This document shows, one piece after another, positions 37,501-45,600 of a stretch of 64,000 nt of DNA. Below the pieces are notes generated by a model. It worked only from the letters and a program-made list of their open reading frames with translations. It was not told where the DNA came from and ran no database searches. This DNA is from Gnetum montanum (Eukaryota > Streptophyta > Gnetopsida > Gnetales > Gnetaceae). The translations under genes were made by a program, and so were the position numbers. The stretch's first letter is position 1; each line of letters opens with the position of its first letter. The stretch is from the NCBI GenBank assembly GCA_015680685.1, contig MNCI01013788.1, positions 63,419 to 127,418 on the forward strand. Reading direction: 5' to 3'.

Positions 37501-40500
37501 CCCTAGCCTCTAGGTGGTGAGTGCTAGCCCCCGCACATAAAAAAACCACAGAACCCCTAACAAAATTTGTTCCTGGTCTTCAACACAGCAAAAAACAAAA
37601 AGAATGAGTTCCTTAGAGAGCCTTCTCACTCCAACAATATTGAGCCCCCAAGAAGAGACCACCCACTTCTAGATGAACTCAAGCTTGGGCCTCGGCCCAC
37701 TGGAGACAAAACAACCAATAAGACTACGCTTCACAGTACCTAGTGCTTCCTACAGCAAACAAGGAACCTCCAATCGTAGAGAACCATCAAGCCTAACGGA
37801 GGTTCCAAAATTGGTAGGAGGTAAGTTGCTGGAAAATGTTAAAATGTTTGTTTGGTTAATAAATCATTTTTTGCTACTTGTTAAAGTGGTGTTTTTGTGG
37901 TGGGGGGCTAATGTCTCAAACATGTGTGCCCTTTGCACAATTGCAAGGGAGATAGTGACCCACTTTATATCAAAGTGTGCTTTCATGTGCTAGGTGTTCC
38001 AAGCGATGAGTTTCTAGCAACGTTTGAATCTTACTGAGGACATGAAAGAAGCAGCAATTTTGTGGACACTGTGGAAGGCGAGGAATTATCAAATTTTCCA
38101 TGCTTAACCATTGCTACCACTAGCACAAATTGTGGCCCAAGGTATTCAGCTGTGGGCAAAGGCACAAGCTACTATGGGTGTTATGTCGACCTTCAAGCTA
38201 GCAAGCAATGGATACAAGGCCAACTTGGGGCTTTGGGGCCTAATCACTTGAGTTGGGTGGGCGGTGATCCTTCCCTTGCTATTGGGGCCCGGGGGGGGGG
38301 GGGGGGGTGTGTGGGCGTGGGCACCAAAGTTGGAGGACAAGGCTTTCTTCACGAACTAGATGGGAGACATCACCTTGTTCCAAGGGGTGAGAATTACACT
38401 CATGGAAGAGAACTTTGCGAGGCTGTTGGGGGTGCTAGTGGAAGGTGAGGTGGTTCCCATCAGAGGGTGAGGGCTGCAAGATGCGGTTATTTTCTTCCCG
38501 AGGCTAGTTCCTAAAATAGGGAGTGCCTAGGTTCTAAAGTTGACACTCCCTGTACTGTTGCAGGACACGACAAACGTGGTGGAAAGGTTTTTAGTGCAGT
38601 CTGACAATGTCTCAAAGTTGCAAGGACTACATTTCACATTCATGCACTACATGTAGAAGGGGGACCAAGTCAATCTGCCATGTGTTGAGTTGACAACACC
38701 ACTCATGCCTCATTTTGGCTTTGTGCCATGCGTCAAGGTCAAGGTCCACTAGGCCTAATGCAAGGCTAGTCGTCAGGAGGGTTTATGTGCATCGATGCCC
38801 AGGTTGTGAGTCACCGTAGGTGGTTGACCTGATGAGTGAATTGAAGGTGAAGGATTCTAGGGTGGAGGAGGATCGGCCCAGGGATGTTGGTGAGCCGAGT
38901 AGGCGGCAACTTTCCCACACGCAAGGGGAAAGTGGGGAGGCAGAAGAAGAAGTTGGAGCAAGAGAGGAAGGCTAGGGAGGAGGAGGCTGCCTAGATTCAA
39001 CTCCAGCTAGATCATGCCCACGAACAAGGTGCACATACATGGCTGCAGCAAGGGCGTTGCCCCTATGTGGTGCTGCATATTGGGTGCAATACCACTTGGC
39101 ATGCGCTCAGGTGGCATATTAGACATAAAGGATGCAATCTACACCTAAATGGAAAAGGGATGGCCGCAAAGCATGCCAAGAAGGCATACGCGTTTAAGCC
39201 TTTCCAGGAGGTTGCGGCTTTTGTGGACTTGGAGAAACATCACGATCTGTTGGACGCAATGTGTGCCCAGGAACGGGTTTTTTGTGCTTGCACTTGACTA
39301 CCAAATCACTTCTAAGTTGTGTGCGATGAGGTTCTTGTGGAGGGGGCATGTGGAGTTTGGTCAAACAATATGATGTCTTGTCTAACTAGGGCTAGGAATG
39401 GGAAAGGGTTGACTTTCTTGATTTTCTTGACTATTGTTTGGCTCTGGCTATTAGTTTTGCAATGCACAGTTCTATGGGGGAAGATCCCCCCTTTTTGTTT
39501 TTATGGGATCCCTTGTTTTTTCATCGCAAGGGGTGTGGGGCATTGTTTGTTATCTTGGGGGGTAGGGACGTTTGCTACCCCGATTTTGAGTGGTTGTTTT
39601 TGAGAGGGGGGTGGGGGAGATGGGGGCAGGGTGGGAGGGATTCTATCCCCTCATTTTGTGGTTTTGGGGGTGTTAGATCTCTCTAGCTCTAGGCCTTTTA
39701 TTGCAAATTTGTTGTACATACCGTTTGTTGCTTTTACTTATTAACTTCCCGAATTTTCTCAAAAAAATTATTGACTACCCAATTATAATCATGTACAATA
39801 CTGTTAAACACCATTAATTAGTTAGGTAAAGTAATCATAAACCTGTTAGAACATAATTAATTAAATATTTCATTTAGTCAGCTGGCCCTTACTTGTTTTC
39901 CATTACCATGGATAAGCTAACTAAAGATATTCAAGATGATATCCCTTGGTGCATGCTCTTTTCTGATGATATTGTTTTGCTGAATGAGTTTAAAGAAGTC
40001 CTAGCAAAGATAAAGACTTTGAGAAACATGCTAGAATCAAATGGCTTGAGGATTAGTAAAAGTAAAACAAAATACATTGAGTTCACTGTTAGTGTAATGA
40101 AGATACGAAAATTAAAATCTAAAACCAAGAAATCACTCAATGTAAGCAATTTAGATACTTGGGGTCTCTTGTTCAAATGGATGATGAAATTAACAAGGAT
40201 GTGACATGGCTGGTGATAAGTGATATGGAGCTTGCCTCAACAAACCCTAAAAGAACCCATTTCACAATCCTCTTAAGCCCAATTTTTCTTAGAGAAATAC
40301 AAAACACAAAGAACTCGAGAAAAGTCTCCCTTTCTATAAAACAACTCTCAAAATATAGAGAAATACACCAACATTGAGGTGCCAAGCTCAACTCATATCT
40401 CTCCCAAGGATCTTGAAGGCACATGTCTCCTCTCAATCCTTAATTGCTCACACTTGGGGCATAAGCTTAAGACAATAAACTTATAATAGATTCTTGTGAC

Positions 40501-43500
40501 CTCTCTCAAGTGTTCTCCCTTGCCTCTCACTCAAATGGACACAATGTCCTAGTACAAGATCTCCCTCACTTGCACTCTTCTCTTACCTCTCTCTTATAAC
40601 TCTTGCCTAAACTCAGGTCATTGACACTTATTTATAGTATCTTGTGTGACATTTTGCCTTCCTTAGCATTAAAACATACAAATTATATCTATTGTCTTGC
40701 TAAAGAAGACATACTAGATGAGGAAAAGACATTTTTCCCAAGCTGAAACTACTGTCCAGAAGATGTCTTTGGCCCTAGGAAGATGTCTTGGCTGAGAGCA
40801 TATCATGCATAAAAGATGTCTTTTGTCAAAAGAAAAAAAAAGATGTCTTTTCAATTCTGGTCCAAAATAGTAAGATGTCCTAAATAAAATCCCAAACACC
40901 TCCACAAGCTCCCAAAGCCTTGGAATATCCCAAAAGCATTGCAAACTCCTCAAGACACAAATGTAACACACAAAAATGCATTAAGGATTAAACAAGGGAT
41001 GGGTGATGTCCTCATCAATAGATGGCTCAAGTGGTTAGCTCATTATCTTGATAGATAAGAGATTACCAGTTCTAATCATACTTAAGGTATCATTGTATTC
41101 CTCTATAATTCTTTAATGTACCTTGTTGGCTATATGTCTCTAGGTGTACCTATAGTCAAAGAATTTCAAGTTCCAACAATGATGTGACATGTAACTAATA
41201 GAATTGAAGTAGGATGAAAAAAATAGTACAAAGCTAGTGGTACATTATGTGATAGAAGAATCCCTCCTAGGTTGAAGGTTAAGTTTTATAGAATTGTTAT
41301 CAAACTTGTAATCCTTTATGGTGTGGAATGTTAGCCTATCAAAAAGCATGAAGCTCAACATGTACATATGACATGGATGTGTATGCTAAGGTGGATATTG
41401 GATATGACTAGGAAAAATTGAATCAATAACTCTCTTATTAGGTGAAGGTTGGGAGTATCAGCCATAGATTAAAAATTAAGGAAAGCCATCTTAGATGGTT
41501 TGGTCATGTGCCAAAAAGATCATAGAATGCTCTTTTTACAATAGGTTGCTTTATTAAAGTTTTAGGGAATCAATAAAGAGGTAGACCAAAACATACTTGA
41601 TTTACTTGCATAAAGAAAAACATCCAAGATTTGGGTATTAATGCTTATTTGGCTCTTAATAGGAATGATAGCATAAAAGAACTTATATAGTTGATCCCAT
41701 ATAAATAGGAATGCTATGATGATGATGGTGATTTAGTGAACTGTCAGGGGATGTGATCAATGATATAAATCATTTATTGATTATAGAAAAAGACTATTGC
41801 AAGACAGTTTGTGGTAATCACTATTCTATAGATAATTCAATGAAAAAAAGAGAAAATAAATTGCTAAGTTATTCATTCTATAGCACCATAGATATCTAGC
41901 AAATAGTAATTATGTATCAGACCTACGGCACTATCTTCGTATCATAGTATTGCTCTTGAAGTAAGTACAGATCTATTCATCTATAAAATCAGAATTGTCT
42001 AAAAACAATCACTTGCACTAAATGACAAACAAAGACCACTAAATGCTCAGAAAACACACAATCACTTGGTGTCGGATCACCCCATCTCCATAAGTCTTGC
42101 AGTATTTTATTAGTTGTCTGCTTTTAATAGTCAAATAATATAGAAGTGCATTTTTATCTTTAGTTGGATTATAAAATAGGGTTCGACCGCTTCACATATT
42201 ATCATAGGGTAAAGTATAGGTTAATTCCACAGTTTCAGGATAGTCGAGGGCACAAATACATGAGTTGAGTCCATGTAACCAGGCATGAGAGAAGGGAAGA
42301 AGAGGAAATTCATTAGAAAAATAAATTATGATCAACGAAAGATTAACCATTCAGAATAATCAGAAAAACATATCAAGAGATTGTGAAGAATTCATTGCAA
42401 AGAAAATCGAGGAACATCATATGAGATTAAAGAAAATATATAAGCGTTCAAAGTTTGTAATCAGAGCTGATTATTGTAGCGTTGTTCTCCTAGTTGTTTT
42501 AGCTGTGAAGACTAGAGAATTATTACATGAGCCGTAGATTGGAGCTTCTCTCTCCAAGTTGATATAATTTCAATCCTGGAAGCTCACTGTGAACTGTGCT
42601 TGGGCTAATGATTGAAGCATTGCTATCCAAACCATTTGGAATATTGATTAGTGAGGATAAGCCATAGTTGGTAGTGCCTCCCCCTCCCGCACTAAATGAG
42701 TTGGCTACATATAGCGTGGTTGCTGCCACAGAATCGGTTGAAACTGGCATGCAAATTGACAGATCATGATAGCAAGTTTGGTTATATACGAGAAGCATTG
42801 GAAACTTCAAATTGCAATTAAAAATAATTGGTAATATGAGATGTGCATGATCTGCAATCCTGCATTGGGGGTCACAAAAACACAGCCAAAGCTGGTGGAT
42901 AGATGGTCGTATGAAGTACCAAAATTGTGCTGTTAATAGAAAAAATTAGTACCGATCATGGGTTTAAGCCAACAATTCTCCATTTCATGATTTCATGCAC
43001 CATCGACAGTTATATGCAGCCATTAATAGCCATGGTGTAGTCAATCTGTGGGACATCAATGCTACATCTCTAGCGTTCCACTTTCATCTTTTTGACAAAT
43101 GTCTTCCAGCATTGATATCATACACTTTAAGTATACCAATTTTCTTTATTCATCTTTTGAGAAAAGTATAGTCTACTTTGAAAACACAGCGCACTCAAAA
43201 TGCCAAATACATAAATGTCTACTAAAAAGTTTACTTGATATTTTTGCGAAACATTATAGAAACAGCTTAGAAATCCACGAAATGGCTATCAGCGATACAA
43301 TGCTATGTATAGATATTTAAATATCTTCAACAAGAAATAGCATGTCAAGGATACGAAATGGAGTCATAAATCCCAATGAGCCCAAGGAGAAGGATAAAAA
43401 AGGTGGAACTGGCCCCTTGAATAATGATGCTGCCTGCAGTGTTGTAGAAATAGTTTGAAAACAGGCATCTTGAAACTAAACATTCAACCTAATGAATAAA

Positions 43501-43733
43501 TGCAAATTACTAGAACCTTGAAGAAAATAATAAGAAATGTTCTAATGCTAGTGAAATTAAAAAATAAATAAATAGGCAATGCAACGAAATCAATGTAACA
43601 TACTATTACTGTCCAAATAGAGAACTGAATACCATGCCTCAAATAAGTAAAACTCATACCCAGAGAACGGTTCCATCTCCTCCAAGTGTACAAACAAGGT
43701 CAACCTTTGAATGAAGCAGAAAAACATCCTCAT
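25257..43733 (-). CDS. NADK1: NAD kinase, cytosolic NADK1-like (3' four exons; 5' exons not found)
   Basis: NAD kinase phosphorylates NAD(H) with ATP to make NADP(H). The four exons, in order 43660-43733, 43355-43433, 27829-28136 and 25257-25565, give about 255 residues of the catalytic domain. All junctions are GT-AG and phases agree (0, 1, 0). Key motifs are [11 protein letters not shown] (GGDG nucleotide site), [38 protein letters not shown] and [12 protein letters not shown]. The end, [15 protein letters not shown], resembles plant NADK1 more than the chloroplast NADK2, which has 'LGGDGVILHAS' at the GGDG site. No stop or frameshift is seen, so it is likely functional. Introns are 226, 15218 and 2263 bp, the last two carrying LINE copies. 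Exons for the N-terminal half were not found in 43734-64000. Confidence 0.9.
26690..27704 (+). mobile_element. 5'-truncated L1-like 3' module, copy 1 (coiled coil + J-like domain)
   Basis: This piece is inserted in the last NADK1 intron. It holds a charged coiled-coil region in shifting frames (26694-27080), then a J-like domain (about 27112-27330) readable as PYVILNIG, then [20 protein letters not shown], and closing [19 protein letters not shown]-rich 3' UTR and a short A-rich end near 27700 follow. The HPD position reads HLN. Frameshifts make it non-coding today. The family's closing block (L-D-x-x-H-x-x-E-x-x-F-C-x-C) is clear. Target duplications were not found. Confidence 0.75.
27829..28136 (-). 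CDS. NADK1: NADK1 third exon from the end of the known part: substrate-binding core
   Basis: 308 nt, entering in phase 1 after a CTAG acceptor and leaving in phase 0 at CAG|GTGGTT. It encodes the [13 protein letters not shown] strand, [11 protein letters not shown] and [17 protein letters not shown], the conserved NAD-binding and catalytic region, with every family residue I can recall present. The ATG at the family's LRGP/MRGP position is internal and not a start. Confidence 0.95.
28137..28744 (-). other. NADK1 intron sequence
   Basis: Acceptor-proximal part of the 15.2 kb NADK1 intron. No repeat or domain was recognised. Confidence 0.6.
29024..29245 (+). pseudogene. LINE A ORF1, C-terminal end
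   Basis: The C-terminal [20 protein letters not shown] block ends at a stop overlapping the ATG of ORF2 (29242). The same block precedes the endonuclease in LINE B (around 36660-36720, minus strand), which confirms that ORF1 and ORF2 overlap slightly in this family. ORF1 normally encodes an RNA-binding chaperone; LINE B shows its CCHC knuckle. Confidence 0.65.
29242..29860 (+). pseudogene. LINE A ORF2 endonuclease domain
   Basis: AP-endonuclease-like domain that nicks the target DNA. The start [10 protein letters not shown] is the typical first strand (R-I-L-S-W-N-x-R-G). A CDV-CL-ETKL block follows (the E of QETKL is the metal ligand), then a [12 protein letters not shown] block and [20 protein letters not shown]. 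Stops and frameshifts interrupt it. Confidence 0.8.
30460..31470 (+). pseudogene. LINE A ORF2 reverse transcriptase
   Basis: Non-LTR reverse transcriptase. The thumb-side start [20 protein letters not shown] leads to [15 protein letters not shown] (catalytic D), then [12 protein letters not shown] and the catalytic [12 protein letters not shown] (31058-31090). The following [20 protein letters not shown] region matches the post-RT part of L1-like ORF2. The YADD box is intact here, unlike LINE B and C (YAND). Confidence 0.85.
32225..32470 (-). pseudogene. LINE B J-like domain
   Basis: Readable as [20 protein letters not shown], then the H-L-D-G loop and [20 protein letters not shown] closing helix. 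The first tyrosine and the histidine of the HPD position are 26 codons apart, as in DnaJ. HPD is changed to HLD and one in-frame stop follows. The coiled coil 32574-32831 lies immediately upstream on the same strand. Confidence 0.65.
32574..32831 (-). pseudogene. LINE B coiled-coil segment
   Basis: An open 85-codon stretch, dense in E, R, K, Q and A (for example [20 protein letters not shown]), predicts an alpha-helical coiled coil. It corresponds to 52210-52540, 46530-46790 and 63641-64000 in other copies, always directly before the J-like domain. Confidence 0.65.
32950..33500 (-). pseudogene. LINE B uncharacterised domain after the zinc-finger region
   Basis: Read in shifting frames: [20 protein letters not shown], then [10 protein letters not shown], then FALSDL and [10 protein letters not shown], then THFAFLKCF. 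The same order and spacing occur in copies A, C and 5. No known fold is claimed. Confidence 0.6.
33500..34140 (-). pseudogene. LINE B C-terminal zinc-finger region of ORF2
   Basis: The zf-RVT-type domain found after the reverse transcriptase in plant L1-like LINEs: [22 protein letters not shown] followed by [13 protein letters not shown], with the C-x2-C-x6-9-H-x4-5-C pattern. The [12 protein letters not shown] block (L-W-x-x-R-N-x-x-I-F in relatives) closes it, and the novel tail starts right after. Confidence 0.75.
34200..35700 (-). pseudogene. LINE B reverse transcriptase (scrambled by assembly)
   Basis: Minus-strand RT blocks are [20 protein letters not shown] (35162-35416) and, further 3', [19 protein letters not shown] and [12 protein letters not shown] (34489-34792). 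The catalytic box reads YAND. The intervening contig 34794-35202 is inverted, so the same RT segment also appears on the plus strand at 34899-35202. Confidence 0.75.
34489..35203. other. Misoriented contig: 304-bp inverted repeat bounded by two N
   Basis: 34899-35202 is the reverse complement of 34489-34792 over 304 bp with very few mismatches. The arms end exactly at the N bases 34793 and 35203. The small contig 34794-35202 appears to have been placed in the wrong orientation and left overlapping its neighbour. Only its 105 bp at 34794-34898 are new sequence. Confidence 0.9.
35800..36640 (-). pseudogene. LINE B endonuclease domain
   Basis: The start near 36625 reads [10 protein letters not shown], followed by [16 protein letters not shown] and E-K-LQ-like blocks, then [16 protein letters not shown] (near 36200-36260) and [20 protein letters not shown] with the conserved terminal R-x-D. 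Frames shift several times. Confidence 0.75.
36700..37818 (-). pseudogene. LINE B ORF1 with CCHC zinc knuckle
   Basis: ORF1 of L1-like LINEs is a nucleic-acid-binding protein. The stretch 37144-37353 reads [19 protein letters not shown], then [14 protein letters not shown], a zinc knuckle whose last cysteine is lost. An upstream [15 protein letters not shown] block (37400-37460) matches the DUF4283-like region of plant LINE ORF1. Stops are present. Confidence 0.65.
37827..39297 (+). pseudogene. LINE A zinc finger, uncharacterised domain, coiled coil and J-like domain
   Basis: The zinc-finger region resumes at 37827 ([30 protein letters not shown]) and runs into [16 protein letters not shown]. 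In the same frame, with one stop, comes [20 protein letters not shown], the start of the uncharacterised domain. This shows the domain is a continuation of ORF2 and not a separate upstream gene. Further on are [20 protein letters not shown] and FTFMHYM blocks (38570-38660), a charged stretch (38900-39030), then a J-like domain opening [12 protein letters not shown] with H at codon +26 (HLN) and closing [14 protein letters not shown] before a stop. A poly-G run at 38289-38307 breaks the frame. Confidence 0.7.
40209..41180 (+). mobile_element. SINE-like insertion carrying a solo LTR
   Basis: 972 bp flanked by an exact 11-bp direct repeat. Its right part (41018-41180) has tRNA-like promoter boxes, TGGCTCAAGTGGTTAG (box A) and CAGTTCTAATCA (box B), spaced as in a tRNA-derived SINE. 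The left part is an 804-bp LTR-like segment. Confidence 0.55.
40214..41017 (-). repeat. Probable solo LTR, different family
   Basis: Minus strand TGATGAGGACATC...CACTTATCA, with a CTATAAATAAG TATA sequence on the minus strand near 40632. No matching 5-bp target duplication was found (GCTGG versus ATAGA), so the borders are tentative. An AGATGTCTT motif recurs five times at 40750-40880. Confidence 0.5.
41731..42522. other. NADK1 intron, nothing recognised
   Basis: AT-rich, with no domain or repeat border seen. Confidence 0.4.
42523..42810 (-). other. Coding-like open stretch in the NADK1 intron
   Basis: 95 codons, low in stops, with a balanced composition including [20 protein letters not shown] and [15 protein letters not shown]. 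It lies between NADK1 exons and has no plant NADK1 counterpart, so it is not part of that protein. It could be an exon fragment of another gene carried in by a transposon, or chance. Confidence 0.25.
42811..43354. other. NADK1 intron, nothing recognised
   Basis: Donor-proximal part of the large intron (GTATCC at 43354-43349 on the minus strand). Confidence 0.5.
43355..43433 (-). CDS. NADK1: NADK1 exon: [12 protein letters not shown] region
   Basis: 79 nt. The acceptor is CTGCAG before 43433 and the donor is C|GTATCC. It encodes [20 protein letters not shown] and the GFMTPF block. Phase 1 at its end pairs with the two bases opening 27829-28136. The residues FLSF replace the usual hydrophobic V-V/I-x-F. 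Confidence 0.95.
43660..43733 (-). CDS. NADK1: NADK1 exon: GGDG motif
   Basis: 74 nt between AACAG and TGG|GTATGAG. It encodes [20 protein letters not shown] plus TVLW, the nucleotide-binding GGDG loop of NAD kinases. The exon enters with two bases of a split codon, so another exon must precede it. None was found upstream in the window. Confidence 0.95.
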
Positions 43734-44015
43734 CTGTTAGGCATCATTGAAGAGAAATCAAAAGTGATCCAACATAAACTAGAAATAGATTATTTTATTA
43801 TTTACAAAACCCGTACCAAAAGATGGTGAATTTTATTAACGGTGAACAATACACAATGACAAAAACAAAAAAGACAAAATAGCCATGAAAGGTTATAAAT
43901 TAGCCACAATGTGTAATGTAAACAATTTTAAAAATGTATTTGAAAGTCAATTTTTAGAATATTCTGAAATTAAAAGAAATATATTATCATATGCTATTTT
44001 AAATATTTGATATGG

Positions 44016-44931
44016 TGTGCACTCAGGAGCAGAACTGCAACATGCTGTTCAGGAGGCACGCACTCAGGAGCAGATTCGGTGGGTGGCTGAGATTTTGAAG
44101 CAAGAGGTAGCTAGGGCTCAACTTCAAGAGGTGGAGCAATAGGCACATGAAGCTGTAGTGGCGTCTGTGGGAGCTACAGGAAGCTACTCGTCGATGCACG
44201 TTAGAGGAAGAGCTTTGGACGTAGATCCAAGAGGATCTACACTGTGAAGCTCATGAGAGAGTGTAGAGAGAAAAGGCAGCTGAGGCCCAAGGGCCCAAAG
44301 TGGCTCGGGAGGAGGAGCAGTTGATGAAGCAGCAACTGGCTGCCCATTCTACAAGTGTCTACAGGTGATTCCAATCTTGTTGCTACCCCTATGAAGTGAT
44401 GGAGATTGGCTGTCATATTTCCTGGCCTAACCTCTGAAGACATATTCGGAGGTTTTCAGTGAGATTCCACCCAGACAAAGTTGGTTCTGCAGAGGCTCAA
44501 AGGCAGCAAGAACAGAGGTATAAAGAGTTTCAGGAAGCAGTTGGCTTCGTTGCAACTGAAAAGTTTAAGGAGGTCTTAGACTCCCTGCACAGGCAAGGAC
44601 AGGCTAATTGCCCTTGTATTGGACATTTAGCCACATGACTATGTTCACAAAAATGGAACATGGATGCCCTATTAGGTTGTGGTTTTTTGTCTTTTGGATT
44701 GGAATGTATTGGAAGAAAGGGCCTAGGGAGGGGCCAAATTTTGTGGGGAGGGCTGGTAGTTTTCGAATGTCTGGTTTTTCCTTTGTTGCTTGCTATTAAG
44801 TGGGTCTCTTCCTCCCCCATCTCGAGGGAGGGGTGGAGTACCCCTGCTTCTATGGGGTTAATCCCTTTTTTGTCTGTCTTTTCGGTTTTTCTTTTAATAC
44901 AATTACTTGATTGCTTCGCAAAAAAAAAAAA
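44016..44931 (+). mobile_element. L1-like 3' module, copy 4, with exact target duplication
   Basis: A 916-bp insertion flanked by the 11-bp direct repeat ATTTGATATGG (44005-44015 and 44932-44942), ending in poly(A). It is a 5'-truncated copy holding the coiled coil (44020-44350), the J-domain (44390-44632) and the 3' UTR. Because the duplication is exact, the borders are certain: this tail was copied by target-primed reverse transcription. Confidence 0.9.
44390..44632 (+). pseudogene. J-domain with intact HPD, copy 4
   Basis: The best-preserved J-domain in the family. It opens YEVMEIGCHISWPNL (compare DnaJ YEILGV...), a stop replaces one residue, and RHIRRFSVRFHPDK follows with HPD at 44468-44476. 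Helix III reads YKEFQEAVGFVATEKFKEVL then DSLH, equivalent to F..I..A(Y)..L.D..KR..(Y)D. The Y-to-H spacing is 26 codons, identical to E. coli DnaJ. J-domains activate Hsp70 ATPases through HPD. In the intact LINE this would be the C-terminus of the protein. This copy carries a stop and is not functional. Confidence 0.75.
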
Positions 44932-44942
44932 ATTTGATATGG

Positions 44943-45600
44943 CATTCCAAACATCAATATGCATCCTTCCATTTGGGGCCTCTTTATGGATTTAATTGTT
45001 TCTTAATATATTTTATTTTATCAGAGTTGATACAAAGATATAGCACACTCATAGTTTTGTAACCTACCATTTCTAATGGTCAATGAGGGGTAGTTTGTTC
45101 ATAAGGCTTGTGGTTTTCATCCACAAGTCAAAGATTCAATCCTACTGGGCAGAACTATGATAGAAACAACTTGGGAAAAAGAAAAGTCTGAAAAGTAATG
45201 TTTGCTCAATAACTTATGTTTGAGTTTCACTCGGCTGTTCCCACTGAAAACTAAAAATAATAGTAAAATGCATAGTGTGTCAATTAACAAAAATTGTCCA
45301 TGCACTAGCAGATCCTTGAAAGACTTTAAAGCTTATGCCAGCAAGAAATTAATCATTACTAAGCTCTTGATGGATATTATCACACTTGCTTTCACTTTAC
45401 CAATAGAACCAAGTAAAAACTGACATTTCAACATGAGCAGAGGTCCCCAAAGAGGCCAATGGTTTAACATATTTCCTTGGATGAAGCTGGTTATTCTGTA
45501 TTCAGATATTAGAACTAATAAATTTGTTTCTGCCCCTTTACCACCAAAGTTTGGAAGGCATCCAAACTTCAGCCACCCCTACGTTCAGACAATGATGTGC
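44943..45600. other. Unassigned sequence between copies 4 and 5
   Basis: A weak tRNA-like box B (AAGATTCAATCCT, 45129-45141) suggests an old SINE. No coding domain was recognised. Confidence 0.3.

Larger units (their letters stand above)
31851..37818 (-). mobile_element. L1-like LINE copy B with J-domain tail
   Basis: A near-complete minus-strand LINE inside LINE A. From its 5' end: ORF1 with zinc knuckle (37.8-36.65 kb), endonuclease (36.6-35.8 kb), reverse transcriptase (35.7-34.4 kb, disturbed by a misoriented contig), zinc-finger region (34.1-33.5 kb), uncharacterised domain (33.5-32.95 kb), coiled coil (32.9-32.5 kb), J-like domain (32.47-32.22 kb), 3' UTR, and a poly(A) tail seen as 18 T at 31852-31869. 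The flanking 8-bp near-repeats AGGCAAGT/AGGTAAGT show that the whole unit, J-like tail included, inserted in one event. Confidence 0.85.
28745..39767 (+). mobile_element. L1-like LINE copy A with J-domain tail, interrupted by LINE copy B
   Basis: In order: the ORF1 end (29024-29245), endonuclease (29242-29860), reverse transcriptase (30460-31470), C-terminal zinc-finger region (31471-31850, resuming at 37827), an uncharacterised domain (38111-38780), a coiled coil (38900-39030), a J-like domain (39064-39297), a 3' UTR and poly(A) at 39761-39767. Copy B (31851-37818, opposite strand) is inserted in the zinc-finger region with 8-bp flanks AGGCAAGT (31843-31850) and AGGTAAGT (37819-37826). The 5' limit is approximate. 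The copy lies in the large NADK1 intron on the opposite strand to the gene and is dead through many stops. Confidence 0.85.
39880..41730 (+). pseudogene. RTE-type LINE fragment, interrupted
   Basis: 39893-40208 encodes the RTE-clade block [20 protein letters not shown] (box F-S-D-D), then [20 protein letters not shown]. The 3' part resumes at 41192 with [16 protein letters not shown], a LYGVEC block and [12 protein letters not shown], typical of RTE ORF2 ends. GATGTGACATG at 40198-40208 is repeated at 41181-41191, bounding the insertion between the halves. The end near 41720 carries an (ATG/GAT)n tail. Confidence 0.8.

Noticed and set aside
41027-41100. tRNA gene candidate
   Set aside because: Box A and B are present but the arms do not fold into a good cloverleaf and the segment lies inside an 11-bp duplication, so it is treated as SINE-like.
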